64,000 bases of DNA from the NCBI RefSeq assembly GCF_905220565.1, contig NC_059419.1:3720001-3784000 (forward strand). Reading direction: 5' to 3'. How positions within the stretch are numbered: position 1 is the stretch's first letter; the number at the start of each line of letters is the position of its first letter. Shown one piece after another: positions 1 through 9,770 of this stretch. A model generated the notes under the pieces. The model did no database searches, was not told where the DNA came from, and saw only the letters and a list, made by a program, of their open reading frames with translations. This DNA comes from Melitaea cinxia (lineage: Eukaryota > Arthropoda > Insecta > Lepidoptera > Nymphalidae). Both the position numbers and the translations under genes were made by a program.

Positions 1-1375
1 TTTATGACGAATTTGTTGAATAAAACAACCTAATATATATTCTCGTTCATAGCTTAAAATCGATTTTCCTGTGAGGTTAGAACTGAATCAACGATACCCC
101 GTATTTTCCCTGTAACTGAGTACGACACCCGGATTTCCCTGTCGTATATAGTGTGCGGTTATTTGTAATGAATATGTTACGTCTGAATTACGTCGCATGA
201 ACGAGCTCTAAATATACTTTTTTTATTACAGAAAAAGATTTGAGATTAATTCACTAAACTGCTCCAAAAATTTTATAGATAATTTATAGATAATTTCTCT
301 ACCGCGAGCAACGTTATGATCTGTATCAGGTGTCTATGACAACAACCAAGAGTAACTCCTGTATAAAGGCGACTACAGACGCCATTACATTAGAAAGGTC
401 GTTGAACAGAAATCTAACGCGCTATAAGAAATATTGAGCTGTATATATAATTATTATACACAAAACTTCATCACATAGCGGTAGTTTGGGGAATACCGTA
501 CTTTCTCTCATCGCAGGTTATTCCCGTACAATTGCGTAATCTTTATTAATTCTTCGTGTACTTATCTCCATTCTTATTAAAAAAATAAAAAAAGGTTTTA
601 ATCCAACATAGAGCACTATAAAGATCAAATCTAATCTATATAAACAGAAGTGATTCACCGAATATACGTATAACATTCAAATTGGGTATTTTTTTTTTTT
701 TTTTTTTTAATTTCACAAGCCTTGTGCAAAAGGAAAGTAAGTACGAAGGTCAGGTTACATCAAGTCAGCACACCCACAGTTGTTTGTAAGTCATAAAAAG
801 TTGACGAGTACATGAAAAAAATACCCAACTGCATACATTACCACTGCATACACTCTGTGTCACTTTTATTATTATGACGAACCTAATGACACTTCATATG
901 TGATAATCTGTGAAACTATTTAACTTACAGAATTTTCCAAACGTACACGTGAGAAATATATCCATATTTGGAAGGAAAAAGTATAAAATAATTCTGTTTT
1001 AATTAAAATTATATTACAATTTTATTTTCACATATATTATTATATTTAAAAAAATTCTAATTTATTGAATATTTATCCCAATTCAACCAGATAACGACCT
1101 TGGGGGAGACAATGAAAGTCAAAATATGTACTTAGTTGAAGGATAATTCGTTAATACATTGTTCGATTAAATTCAAATTATTGTTATAAAGGAGATATTT
1201 TAAACATTACATAGAAAATATTTGATATATAAAATATTTAAATTACAGACATCACAATAACTTGAAATTTAAGACGTTCAAAAGCCTTTGAACGATTCGT
1301 ACCTTTGAATTTGACAAGCCTCGTGCAAAAGTTATAGGTTTAGAAATAATTTGTTTGTTCACTAACGAACAGTGG
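1..1375. other. AT-rich spacer, no gene seen
   Basis: No convincing ORF or RNA gene is visible. Positions 626-650 resemble the 5' start of local Helitron-like elements (TCTATATAAA type), and a run of about 19 T lies near 690-708. A TATAAAGG string lies near 365, but nothing else supports a promoter there. Confidence 0.4.
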
Positions 1376-1650
1376 TAGTCAAATCTCACCAAATTTAAAA
1401 GAAACTACACGACATCAGCTTTGGATTAAAAGAAAGAAGAAGATTAAGCAAGAATTATCGAAATCTAATCACCCAGTAAAAAGTTGTTATAGCGTAGTCC
1501 AATGAAAAACTAGTCAAATTAATTTACATTATTATCGATAACTGAAACAGTACTTGTCAGATCTCAATTAGATTTAAATGGGACCAAATGCACCACAACT
1601 TTCGATTAAAAAAAAAATCATCGAAATTGGTCCCGTCAAAAGTTCTGATG
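1376..1650 (+). repeat. Degenerate copies of the MITE-like family also seen at 39884-40255
   Basis: Two successive stretches (about 1376-1487 and 1555-1650) share the word order of the better copy at 39.9-40.25 kb: a phrase resembling CAGATCTCAATTAGATTTAAA, then CTTTCGATTAAA, then a phrase about an A-rich ATCGAAATTGG and GTCAAAAGTT. Both are heavily diverged, and no termini or target duplication can be defined. Confidence 0.45.
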
Positions 1651-1687
1651 TAACACATAAAAAGAAATACAGCTGAATTGACAACTC

Positions 1688-1747
1688 AAAAGAAAGAAAG
1701 AACGAAAGAAAGAAAGAACGAAAGAAAGAACGAAAGAAAGAAAGAAA
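1688..1747. repeat. (GAAA)n simple repeat
   Basis: Tandem GAAA units with regular GAAC variants over about 60 bp. Confidence 0.9.
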
Positions 1748-1844
1748 CCGCTAACCTCTAGGCACAGCTAGGCACTAATAAACTTAACGATATGTCAAGC
1801 ACATTTCTTGAATCACTTCTCAATTTTAATAACTTTATCAACTA

Positions 1845-2014
1845 CTAGCCGTAACCCGCGGTTTCTCACGTATTAATTAAAGGAAAATAGCCTATCCTTA
1901 GTTAAATGGGCTATCTAACACAGAAAGAAATTTTCAATTCGAACCAGTAGTTCCTGAGATTAGCCCGTGTAAACAAACAAACATACTTTTCAGATTTATA
2001 ATATTAAGTATAGA
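1845..2014 (-). mobile_element. Short Helitron-like element (non-autonomous)
   Basis: Read on the minus strand it starts with TC at 2014 (TCTATACTTAATATTATAAA) and ends in a GC-rich stretch followed by CTAG at 1845-1848, with A and T at the junction. A TC start, a GC-rich 3' end and a CTRR terminus are the diagnostic Helitron ends. At 170 bp it can only be non-autonomous. The interior contains a phrase about pairs of AAACAAAC that recurs in lepidopteran short repeats. Confidence 0.55.
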
Positions 2015-2596
2015 TTGTTCCATTTATAGTAACTGTAAATAATTCCATACATCCTTTTAGGTACTTACAAAACTTTAAATAACGAAGGTAAAGCCCCTTC
2101 AGATGATAAGGAAAAACAGACAACAAGAACCAAGATCATGCGTAATGTTGATTTGTGTAGACTTTTAAAACCTTGGGTTTTGTATGAATAAATTATTTCC
2201 AAAATTCCCCTTAACGCTATCTCGTCTTTAATGACAAAAGAAAAACGTATAATGTAGTACCTGCTTTATTTTTAAGTAAATATTTAACGAACCTATAAAA
2301 TACTTAATATTTTTTAATTAGTATAATATGATAAGATCTTACTGTTAGTAAATATTAATAGTGAAATTAGTTTGTATATTTTTTATTTTTGTTTTATCTA
2401 TCCCTTTGTTTTATCAGTTGATAAGCGAAGCTGAGTTTTAACTTCCCAGTGATTCAATATGTTTATTATTATCTTGATTTTTTTTTCTTTCAAAAATATG
2501 CACTTATACAAATAAAAAAATAACTTTTAAATATAAATAAATTAAAATGTTTCTAATATTACCAAATAAAAGTTATTGACTGGTTTACCGTATCAT
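2015..2596. other. AT-rich spacer, nothing recognised
   Basis: Long A and T runs, no ORF of note and no recognisable repeat. Confidence 0.4.
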
Positions 2597-2609
2597 ACTG
2601 AAACTAGCA

Positions 2610-2729
2610 AACGCAGTGTTGGACGTCCTGCCCTCATGGCTGGATGAGGATTGCGGAAAACCGGGATGTCTGGTGCGAACTCGGGGAGGCCTATGTCCAG
2701 CAGTGGACTGCAATAGGCTGAACTGATTA
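2610..2729 (+). mobile_element. 5'-truncated RTE-type LINE 3' end with 13-bp target duplication
   Basis: The end of the insert translates as LGEAYVQQWTAIG then stop (stop near 2721), the conserved C terminus of RTE reverse transcriptase ORFs. Further upstream VGRPAL is readable in another frame, so an internal deletion separates the two blocks. ACTGAAACTAGCA occurs perfectly at 2597-2609 and 2730-2742, a target-site duplication that fixes both ends of the insertion. Such tiny 5'-truncated pieces are typical products of target-primed reverse transcription. Confidence 0.85.
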
Positions 2730-2742
2730 ACTGAAACTAGCA

Positions 2743-3054
2743 GTTAGTGGTGATTAAATAATGTAATAAGGAGAAAGAATTGATAAATTAAATAATAATG
2801 TAAACTACAAGATACTTTTTAGTAGTAGTGTCAACTTAAAAACACAGTGATAATTTGTGCCCGTATGTTTTAGGTTTTTATTTAATTGTAAAATTATTGT
2901 CATGCACGCCTACAATCCTTTGTGTGTTCGTATGCTTATTATAAAGGTAATTAGATTTATTTTTGTTTATTGATTTAGTTATCTTAGGGCCGGTAGTTCT
3001 CATTCGATAGAAAGTAAAAAAGAAAGGGGTAAGTACCTTCAAGTTATATTTTTT

Positions 3055-3055
<1 letters not shown>
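2743..3055. other. AT-rich spacer, nothing recognised
   Basis: No ORF, RNA or repeat signature seen. Confidence 0.4.

Positions 3056-3124
<69 letters not shown>
3056..3124. repeat. (TA)n microsatellite
   Basis: About 69 bp of uninterrupted TA dinucleotides. The apparent minus-strand ORF running into it is an artefact of the repeat. Confidence 0.95.
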
Positions 3125-3128
<4 letters not shown>

Positions 3129-3410
3129 CAGACTGTGTGTTTGTGAGGATGAGAACACGTGACTCATGATAAGGTAGCAGTAGGTATTAATGTGAACGTC
3201 AGGTGAACCCGAGCTGTTTACACAATGTCTAGGAAACTTATGTATAATATTAAAACTTAGAGAAATTGCCACGACAGTGATAATTCACATAAATTATCTT
3301 TTCTGTGTATATTAGCTATAAAAATTACATAGTACCAAATTAAAAGTAAGATAAAATCGTAACTATAGTTTATTACACTATTTGTTTAAGTCGGTTAGTT
3401 TTTATAAGAA

Positions 3411-3774
3411 ACTAGGACTTGCCCGCGGCTTCGCTCGCGTTGAAATTGATAATATTTACAAGGAAGAATACTTTCAGATTTATTTCAACTCGAATATCAG
3501 ACATATATTTAATTATTTTCTCAATTTTTATTAATTCTTTATTAAATAGTTTACATGTAAAAACACCAAAAGTAATTGATTCCTAAACTTTGAACGCATT
3601 TTAATAGGTACTAAATTATAGAATATGTTTAATTTTGTTTTTGTATTAATTCACTTTAGCCTATCGCAGTCCACTACTGGACATAGTCCTCCTCAAACTC
3701 ACGCCAGGTCCAGGTCCAGTCGTTTCGGAGGAGTATTGTAACTAACATTGTGACACGACAATTTTATATATAAG
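3411..3774 (-). mobile_element. Degenerate Helitron-like element, minus strand, carrying an RTE scrap
   Basis: Its 3' end is at the left: ACTAGG followed by the GC hairpin CCCGCGGCTTCGCTCGCG (minus-strand CTAG). Its 5' end is at the right: the minus-strand TCTAATCTTATATATAAAATT start seen in the family at 20676-20974. Between them, about 3657-3707 reads on the minus strand as the RTE tail (CTATGTCCAGTAGTGGACTG). The pairing of the two ends as one element is an inference. Confidence 0.4.
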
Positions 3775-3879
3775 ATTAGATGCCCGAACAGTCTTCGTTT
3801 TGTCAAAAGTCAATAGTAAAAATTATTAATTATTATTTTTTATTTATTAAAAATCTTCCGTGGGCCTTAAGGAACATAT

Positions 3880-3965
3880 AAAAAATAAATTATCGGAATT
3901 GATCGAACTATTCTCGAGTTATGCGCTTAGCAACATTCATTTTTAATTATACTTATATAAGATAA
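3880..3965 (-). repeat. Helitron-like 5' fragment
   Basis: On the minus strand it reads AAAAATGAATGTTGCTAAGCGCATAACTCGAGAA, matching the starts at 18860-18900 and 36960-37010. Only the 5' part is present. Confidence 0.45.
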
Positions 3966-4208
3966 CATAGATTAAGGATGGTACATAGCACAGAAAAAGT
4001 TATTATAAAACAAGAATGAAATATAACATAATTGCAATAAAATATATAATAAAGCTTAGCCCTTACACCACATTAATCTGGCCTTGTAGCAAAATCTGTT
4101 CTTAGCTGGTCTACTAACTATTAACTATCTCTGTTTCCAATTTTGAGTTCATGGCACAAAAATTTATGGACTTTTGAAGAACTCCTGCGCTCGAAGTTCG
4201 ATCAGAGT

Positions 4209-4215
4209 GGACGTA
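4209..4215 (+). promoter_or_regulatory. Possible downstream promoter element (DPE) of the LINE
   Basis: GGACGTA fits the arthropod DPE consensus (RGWCGTG) in all but the last base. Jockey-type LINEs carry internal promoters with a DPE about 28-34 bp from the start site, which would put transcription start near 4181. This is only a sequence match. Confidence 0.3.
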
Positions 4216-4352
4216 TCGTTGATTTTTGCTCCATGTTAGTCATTCAAAAATAAGTCATATTCCGTGTGCATTGTGGTGTATTATTATAAACTGACTAATT
4301 CACGACCTATATCAAAGAATAAACAAGACCCAGAGGTGTTAAAGGTCTTAAA

Positions 4353-5342
4353 ATGCTTCGCTCACCGAACAAGCAATACTGCTCTGACCCAGACATCAGT
4401 AGCTTATCCGAACCACACAATATAACAGTTCGGAAGCGTAAGCACGATGACGACTATTCGGAGGAACTGAAGCATCTAACATCGAATATAGCAAATAAAT
4501 TGGATACTTGGAAAGCTGAAATCCAGAATAACATCTCACAAATCAAAAAGGACTTAGAATTAGTACTAAAGACTGATTTTGATAAACTCAACACATCTTT
4601 CTCTGAAGTGAAATCGGAAATAAGTTGTGTTCGTCTAGAATACCAGGAGATTAAAAAGTCAATGCAATCTCTTAAGTTGAAACAAGAAGAAACGATTGAA
4701 AAGGTTGAAGATCTGGAAAAATCGGTGCAGTTCCATAGTGACCAATACGATGACCTAAATAAAAAAGTGGAGTTACTAGAAAATAATAAAATTAATATAG
4801 AATCCCTCGAATCTAAAATCAAATTTTTGGAGAATGAGCACAAGCTATTAAAAATAGAGCTGAACTCCAACTACCAAAGAGATCGTCTTCTGAATCTGGA
4901 GGTCTTCGGTGTCGTTGAGACAAGAAATGAGAATTTACCAGACTTAATTCTGTCAATTGCAAAGCATGCCTGCGTGAAAATCGACTCTGATGACATTCTA
5001 GAAGTAAACCGTATTACCCCCAAAAACAAAGTTCAGGGACGCCCCAGAAATATTATAGTTAAGATGAAATCTCGTCTCCTAAAAGAAAATATAATTTCTG
5101 GTATTCGTAAAAAGCATATAATGAATCAGGATCTTGGTATAATCGGTAATACCAGCAGGGTTTACGTTAATGAACACCTTACTCAGTTCAATAAGATTTT
5201 ATTTAAGAAATGCAGAGAGGCGGCAAATCACAAGAGCTACCAGTACGTTTGGACAAAAAACGGAAGAATATTTGTGAGACGAAACGACACCTCGCCTGTT
5301 GTACAAATAAAGCAAGAAGAAGATATTGCAAGAATTGTTTAA
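4353..5342 (+). CDS. LINE ORF1 protein: coiled coil plus Baculo_FP-like RNA-binding domain
   Basis: 329 aa. Residues about 25-175 are charged with regular hydrophobic spacing (repeated EIxxxKxxL, LEKSV, LLENN), as expected of a long trimerising coiled coil. From about residue 180 follows a domain with LNLEVFGV, RPRNIIVKMKSR, VYVNEHLT and YVWTKNGRIFVRR. From family knowledge these motifs are shared between ORF1 proteins of insect LINEs and the FP25K protein family of baculoviruses (Baculo_FP), so a nucleic-acid-binding, RNA-packaging role is expected. No CCHC zinc knuckles are seen. The ATG at 4353 is the first in the frame after the leader. The frame is fully open, and its TAA stop (5340-5342) overlaps the ATG of the next ORF. 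A minus-strand ORF inside it is a shadow. Confidence 0.85.
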   Translation: MLRSPNKQYCSDPDISSLSEPHNITVRKRKHDDDYSEELKHLTSNIANKLDTWKAEIQNNISQIKKDLELVLKTDFDKLNTSFSEVKSEISCVRLEYQEIKKSMQSLKLKQEETIEKVEDLEKSVQFHSDQYDDLNKKVELLENNKINIESLESKIKFLENEHKLLKIELNSNYQRDRLLNLEVFGVVETRNENLPDLILSIAKHACVKIDSDDILEVNRITPKNKVQGRPRNIIVKMKSRLLKENIISGIRKKHIMNQDLGIIGNTSRVYVNEHLTQFNKILFKKCREAANHKSYQYVWTKNGRIFVRRNDTSPVVQIKQEEDIARIV

Positions 5343-5344
5343 TG
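5340..5344 (+). promoter_or_regulatory. Overlapping stop-start UAAUG, ORF1 to middle ORF
   Basis: TAA (5340-5342) shares its last A with ATG (5342-5344). The same pentanucleotide drives termination-reinitiation between the two ORFs of the SART1 LINE of silkworm, a published mechanism. Use here is inferred. Confidence 0.6.
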
Positions 5345-6238
5345 TTTAGTAAGACTACTTATTATGTTAACCTTTTATATATTCAATTTTTTATACTATT
5401 ACTAAAAATATTCTTAATTGTTATAATTTTTTGTCGCAATCAGTTACTACAAAGTTGCCTCTCTATTGATACATATTCTTTGATATTTTATAAACTTAAG
5501 TCTTTGACTGGAATGACTTGCATTTTGTATACATTGGTGATGCGACTAATGCAGGTGCGACGTTTTGCTCGCAAAATTCAAAATCGCAACTTTAACTACG
5601 CGTACATAATTGCACTGTTTGACTTATATTTAATATTTACTATATGCTTATATGTAATTTATTTTAACTCTAACATAATAATTAAACGTAATATAAAAAT
5701 CATATGTACTTACCTCATTAATATACATTATCGAAATATTTTATTTATCTATATTAAAACTATATTAAAATACATCAAAACAATATTTATATACATCCAA
5801 ACTAGATCTTATTATTTTTATTTTATTATACACCTACATTACATTGATTACGGAATAATGAAATTACAACAACTTACTAATAACGCAACCTCTTTTGCTG
5901 AACGTATCATGATAGTCCGGCTTGTTATATGTTTTGCATACTACCCTACAAGTTTCTTTATCGTGTTTCTGGCTTTTGTTCACAGTCGTCGACGAATTAC
6001 TTTGTTTTTACATATTTCTTATGCGTTTGAATGCCTCTGTGATAGCTACGACATCCGTCATTTCAAAGTGTTTGGTCAATGTAATCTATTCAATATATTT
6101 TTACTGTTTAATATAAAATTATGGAACAACGCTGTATTAATTGAATTAAGCAATTGTTTTGAGATATATATCGGGTGTGTAAACGATTCTGATTATTTTA
6201 TATGTCTTGTACTTCTATATTTAGTTTTTCTGTTATAA
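5342..6238 (+). CDS. Hydrophobic middle ORF of the LINE (298 aa, possible multi-pass membrane protein)
   Basis: The frame is open for 298 codons between ORF1 and ORF2, in DNA so AT-rich that a random frame should meet a stop roughly every 12-15 codons. I chose the ATG at 5342 because it overlaps the ORF1 stop (TAATG). The same frame is also open upstream to an ATG at 5210 inside ORF1, giving 342 aa. The product is rich in I, L, F, Y and N, with hydrophobic stretches at about residues 11-31, 86-108, 190-213 and 285-298 separated by basic patches (MQVRRFARK at 70-78, HSRRR at 214-218). It ends in TAA directly followed by the ORF2 ATG. I recognise no domain. Middle ORFs with membrane segments are not part of the standard Jockey-type LINE plan. 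It could be a real third protein, or a spacer kept open so that ribosomes reach ORF2. It lies in the same frame as ORF2. Confidence 0.6.
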   Translation: MFSKTTYYVNLLYIQFFILLLKIFLIVIIFCRNQLLQSCLSIDTYSLIFYKLKSLTGMTCILYTLVMRLMQVRRFARKIQNRNFNYAYIIALFDLYLIFTICLYVIYFNSNIIIKRNIKIICTYLINIHYRNILFIYIKTILKYIKTIFIYIQTRSYYFYFIIHLHYIDYGIMKLQQLTNNATSFAERIMIVRLVICFAYYPTSFFIVFLAFVHSRRRITLFLHISYAFECLCDSYDIRHFKVFGQCNLFNIFLLFNIKLWNNAVLIELSNCFEIYIGCVNDSDYFICLVLLYLVFLL

Positions 6239-6241
6239 ATG
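6236..6241 (+). promoter_or_regulatory. Abutting stop-start UAAAUG, middle ORF to ORF2
   Basis: TAA (6236-6238) is followed without a gap by ATG (6239-6241), in the same frame. This decides the ORF2 start, because the endonuclease motif begins only six codons later. Confidence 0.6.
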
Positions 6242-9122
6242 GCTACTAAAAATTTGAATATCTATTACCAGAATGTTCGAGGTCTTAGAACTAAGTGTAA
6301 TGAACTGCGACTAAGTGTTCTGAATAATAATTATGACGTAATAATACTGACGGAATCTTGGCTGCATGGTGGCATTTTTGACACCGAATTATGTGATGAT
6401 AGATATGATGTTTTTAGGGCGGACCGAGACCTAAAGGCCAGTGGTAAGTATACCGGCGGAGGAGTAGTAATATTAATACGGCGTTCACTCTGTGCTAAAG
6501 CTCACAACCTCGACGTGTCGCTTGCAAATGCAGAAATATTATGGGTTACTGTGCCGTCCCGTACTTGCGCCTCTAAATTTGACTTACATTTTTGCGCTGT
6601 TTACGTTCCCCCTGATTTGCGTGAAATCTCATTAAATTTAAAAATATTTACAAATATATTTAGAACATCAATTGAGCGTTGTCCTAATGATAATTATATA
6701 CTAGCAGGCGATTTTAATTTGCCTTGCCTGTCGTGGAATGCTAATAGATATTCATTATTAAAAAAGGGTGCAACTGAAGTCCAGGAGGCGGGCTTAGAAC
6801 TAGTGCAAAACTTAAGCTATTATGGATTTAAACAATATAACTTTCTTAAAAATCACGCTGGGAATACATTAGATCTCGTTTTTTCAAATCTACCCGTAAT
6901 TGTTAAACCAGAATCGATGCCACTCCTTAAAGAGGACTGTGCACACCCTTCATTTAGTTTTACCGTTTTAGACGTAAATATTATTCCTTTACGAGAAGCT
7001 CCTACGTTAATACGTAACTTTAAAAAAGCGAATTATGAAGATATTAATAAATACTTGCTACAACATGACTGGCACGCTCTCTTAAGTACAGGTACTATTG
7101 ATGAAGCGACTGAAGTCATGTACAAAATTATTAATAGGTCTGTGGATTTGTATGTACCCTATAGTCGTAAGTCTGGTAATCGTTGCTATCCCAAATGGTA
7201 TTCGCCTGCATTAATACGTATAATTAAAGACAAGACAAAAGCTCATTCACGGTGGAAAAAATATGGAAATAGGTTGGATTACGATGAATTTTCTTTATTA
7301 AGATCAAGAGAACGGCGCGTACAAAAAGAATGCTTTAAGAACTTTACGTCGAATTGCGAAATTAACATTAAAAATAATCCTAAAACGTTTTGGACTTTTG
7401 TAAAAGCTACGAGGGGTGGTTCAGCTTATCCTAAGAATTTTAATTTGGAAGGTGTAGAATATACGGCTGATCAGGACATATGTAACGCATTTAGTAGGTT
7501 TTTTCAGAATGTATTTGGTAAGCCTTCTAAAAGCTATCTACTCCCATCTGAGAACCCCTTATGTATTAATAACATTGTCTCTCGTGCTCAAACATCATTA
7601 ATTGCTACTAAAAAAATGCTAAAATCCTTAAACATAAATAAGGGAGCTGGCAGTGATGGCTTGCCTGCGGTATTTTGGTCACGATGTGCTAAATCACTAG
7701 CTCTCCCGTTAACTATACTTTTTAATCGTTCTCTTCGCGAGGGTATTGTCCCAAACGTATGGAAATGCGCTCATATAGTACCTGTACATAAAAAGGGATC
7801 GCGTATGGATATTAAAAACTACAGAGGAATTTCGATTCTGAATACTGCAGCAAAATTACTCGAAAAAATCGTGTATAATTCTATCTATGGTACGCTGTCT
7901 CAATCGATTCCCTTAGAGCAGCATGGTTTTATGGTAGGACGTTCCACTACTACTAATTTAGCATGTTTTTCAAGCTTTGTTTTAGAAAAAATGGACAGGG
8001 GGGGACAGGTTGACGTGATCTACACTGATTTTGAGAAGGCTTTTGATCGTGTGGATCACGTGATCCTGTTACATAAATTACAAATTCTGGGTATCCACGG
8101 GGACTTACTTCGGTGGGTAAAGTCATATTTGACTAATCGTTCTCAGGCGGTAGTCATGGCTGGATATCGCTCAAATTACGTCAAAATTCCAACTGGTGTT
8201 CCGCAGGGCTCACATTTAGGACCACTATTCTACAATGCATATTTGTTTGATATTGGTTCAAGTTTGAAGCATTGTAACTATCTTATGTACGCTGATGACA
8301 AAAAGATTTTTTATGTAATTAATACCATACAGGATTGTTTATCGTTGCAATGCGACCTTAATAATTTATATAACTTTTACACAGATAATAATATAACAGT
8401 CAATGCTGGCAAGTGTGAATGCATCTCATTTACGCGGAAACAAAAGCCTATTCTATATAGCTATCATTTTAATGGTGAACAAATTAACAGGAAACAAAGT
8501 TTGAGAGATTTGGGGGTCTACTTTGATCAAAAAATGATACTATCAGATCATATAGAAAATATAGTAATGAAAGCATATAAAAACCTGGGATTTGTTCTTC
8601 GCGTGTGTAAACCGGTTACAAATATATCAGCTATTAAGTGTGTTTATTTTGCTTATGTACGGAGCATTTTAGAGTATGCTAGCCCTATATGGTCACCTCA
8701 ATACCGCATTTATCTTAACCGCCTAGAACATATACAAAAAAAAATTCATAAAACATTTAAACTTTCGGTGTCGTAAATTTTGTGAGAGTTATGAAGATGG
8801 TTGCGCGGAACATGAAATGCTTTCGTTGGAGCAGAGACGTATTCTTTTGGATATGGGTCTGCTCTATGACATAATAAATAGTAAGCTTGATTGCCCACAC
8901 CTAGTATCTAAAATAGGTTTCCGAGTTCCTTAACCCTGTGTTCCTACCCGTAATACATCTATGTTAGAAGTTCCTCAACATTTTTCGAATTATTTAAAAA
9001 ACTCGCTGTTACTGAGACTCCCTCATACGTATAACACATTATTTAAAAACGTCGACATCTTCACAAAGTCTAAAAGGATATTTAAAACCAATATAATAAA
9101 AATACTATCTGAGTCACCGTAA
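6239..9122 (+). pseudogene. LINE ORF2: APE endonuclease and reverse transcriptase, broken near the C terminus
   Basis: The frame is intact for 845 codons (6239-8776). Endonuclease motifs: YYQNVRG (9-15), LTESWL (37-42, catalytic E39), AGDFN (156-160), NTLDLVFSN (209-217). The usual SDH near residue 236 is AHPSF. Reverse transcriptase motifs: NYRGISIL (527-534), TDFEKAFD (596-603), GVPQGSHLGPLF (653-664), YADD (684-687). After VRSILEYASPIWSP the frame is lost at a run of nine A (8736-8744). With eight A the next frame continues KFIKHLNFRCRKFC and a further ~125 codons, interrupted by one in-frame TAA at 8931-8933, to a stop at 9120-9122. The ancestral protein was thus about 960 aa, normal for the superfamily. 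The rest of the frame is well preserved, so the inactivation looks recent. Confidence 0.85.
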
Positions 9123-9444
9123 CAATGTATAAACTATAAGTATATATTATGTATCTGTATATGTATGATGTGTAGCTCTCTTTATATATGCCTCTTTTAC
9201 TATGTATTTATATATGTATATTGTTAAGTGTAAGTTAACTGCATCTCTTATAAGCATTTTTTGTGTATCAGAATGTACTGATTGTGACTGTTGTTTTCTT
9301 TTTTGTTAACGATATCTCCACAATTTGTTAACTTTAGGGAAACCTGTTATTGGCTTGATTTTTTGTAATATGCTTTATGATATGAATAGTATATAAGAAG
9401 CTGTTGGTTTTCTGAATAAATAAATAAATAAATAAATAAATAAA
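9123..9444 (+). other. LINE 3' UTR and (AATA)n tail
   Basis: The region after the ancestral ORF2 stop contains TATATGTATA-rich sequence and closes with about eight AATA units at 9413-9444. Tetranucleotide tails instead of poly(A) are common in I/Jockey-type elements. Confidence 0.75.
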
Positions 9445-9770
9445 CTTGTAAAAGCCCTTAGATGTCTTTAACTTAGCCCTAGTCTCAAAATAGTCTAGCC
9501 CTTAGAGAATGTTTGCTAACTATTATCTGTCTCTGTGCCAAATTTCAAGCTTATAACACAAAAAAATGAAGGACATTCATACAAAATTGTGAGAGCCTAT
9601 ATACCCCAAAAATTCAGCCTTATCGAAAAATCGCTTCCTCGCGGACGTTTACTAACTATATACTTCTTGCCTGCCAAATTTCCTTTTTATGTGTCCAGCG
9701 GTTTTTGAGATTTCGTGATGAGTCAATGGCTCAACGACTTTATATATTTATATAGAAAATAATATTAAAT
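9445..9770 (-). repeat. Degenerate Helitron-like sequence
   Basis: On the minus strand, 9650-9760 reads as the 5' region of the family at 17047 (TATATAAAGTCG..., CTCATCACGAAATCTC, AAACCGCTGG, CCAAATTT). The stretch 9505-9570 is a second, poorer copy. Confidence 0.5.

Larger units (their letters stand above)
4181..9444 (+). mobile_element. Nearly full-length LINE with three ORFs and an (AATA)n tail
   Basis: The order is a short leader, ORF1 (4353-5342), a hydrophobic middle ORF (5342-6238), ORF2 with apurinic endonuclease and reverse transcriptase (from 6239), a ~290-bp 3' UTR and a tetranucleotide AATA tail at about 9413-9444. An APE-type endonuclease plus YADD reverse transcriptase and a short-repeat tail place it in the I/Jockey superfamily. 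I cannot assign the exact clade without a tree. The 3' end is clear. The 5' end near 4181 is a guess from a DPE-like GGACGTA at 4209-4215, about 28 bp downstream, and no clean target duplication is visible. Both flanks contain similar degenerate Helitron-like sequence (4117-4170 and 9505-9560). Confidence 0.8.

Noticed and set aside
362..369. TATAAAGG as a promoter
   Set aside because: No initiator at the right distance and no exon; isolated TATA-like words are common in AT-rich DNA.
3057..3272. 71-codon minus-strand ORF ending in repeated YI
   Set aside because: Created by the (TA)n tract; low complexity.
4454..4870. 138-codon minus-strand ORF inside LINE ORF1
   Set aside because: Antisense shadow of the coiled-coil coding sequence.
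5922..6116. 64-codon ORF in another frame of the LINE middle region
   Set aside because: Overlaps the much longer 298-codon frame and has no stop-start link.
4083..9450. CTTGTA at 4083 and 9445 as target duplication of the LINE
   Set aside because: Only six bases, and the left copy lies upstream of sequence resembling the flanking repeat; not convincing.
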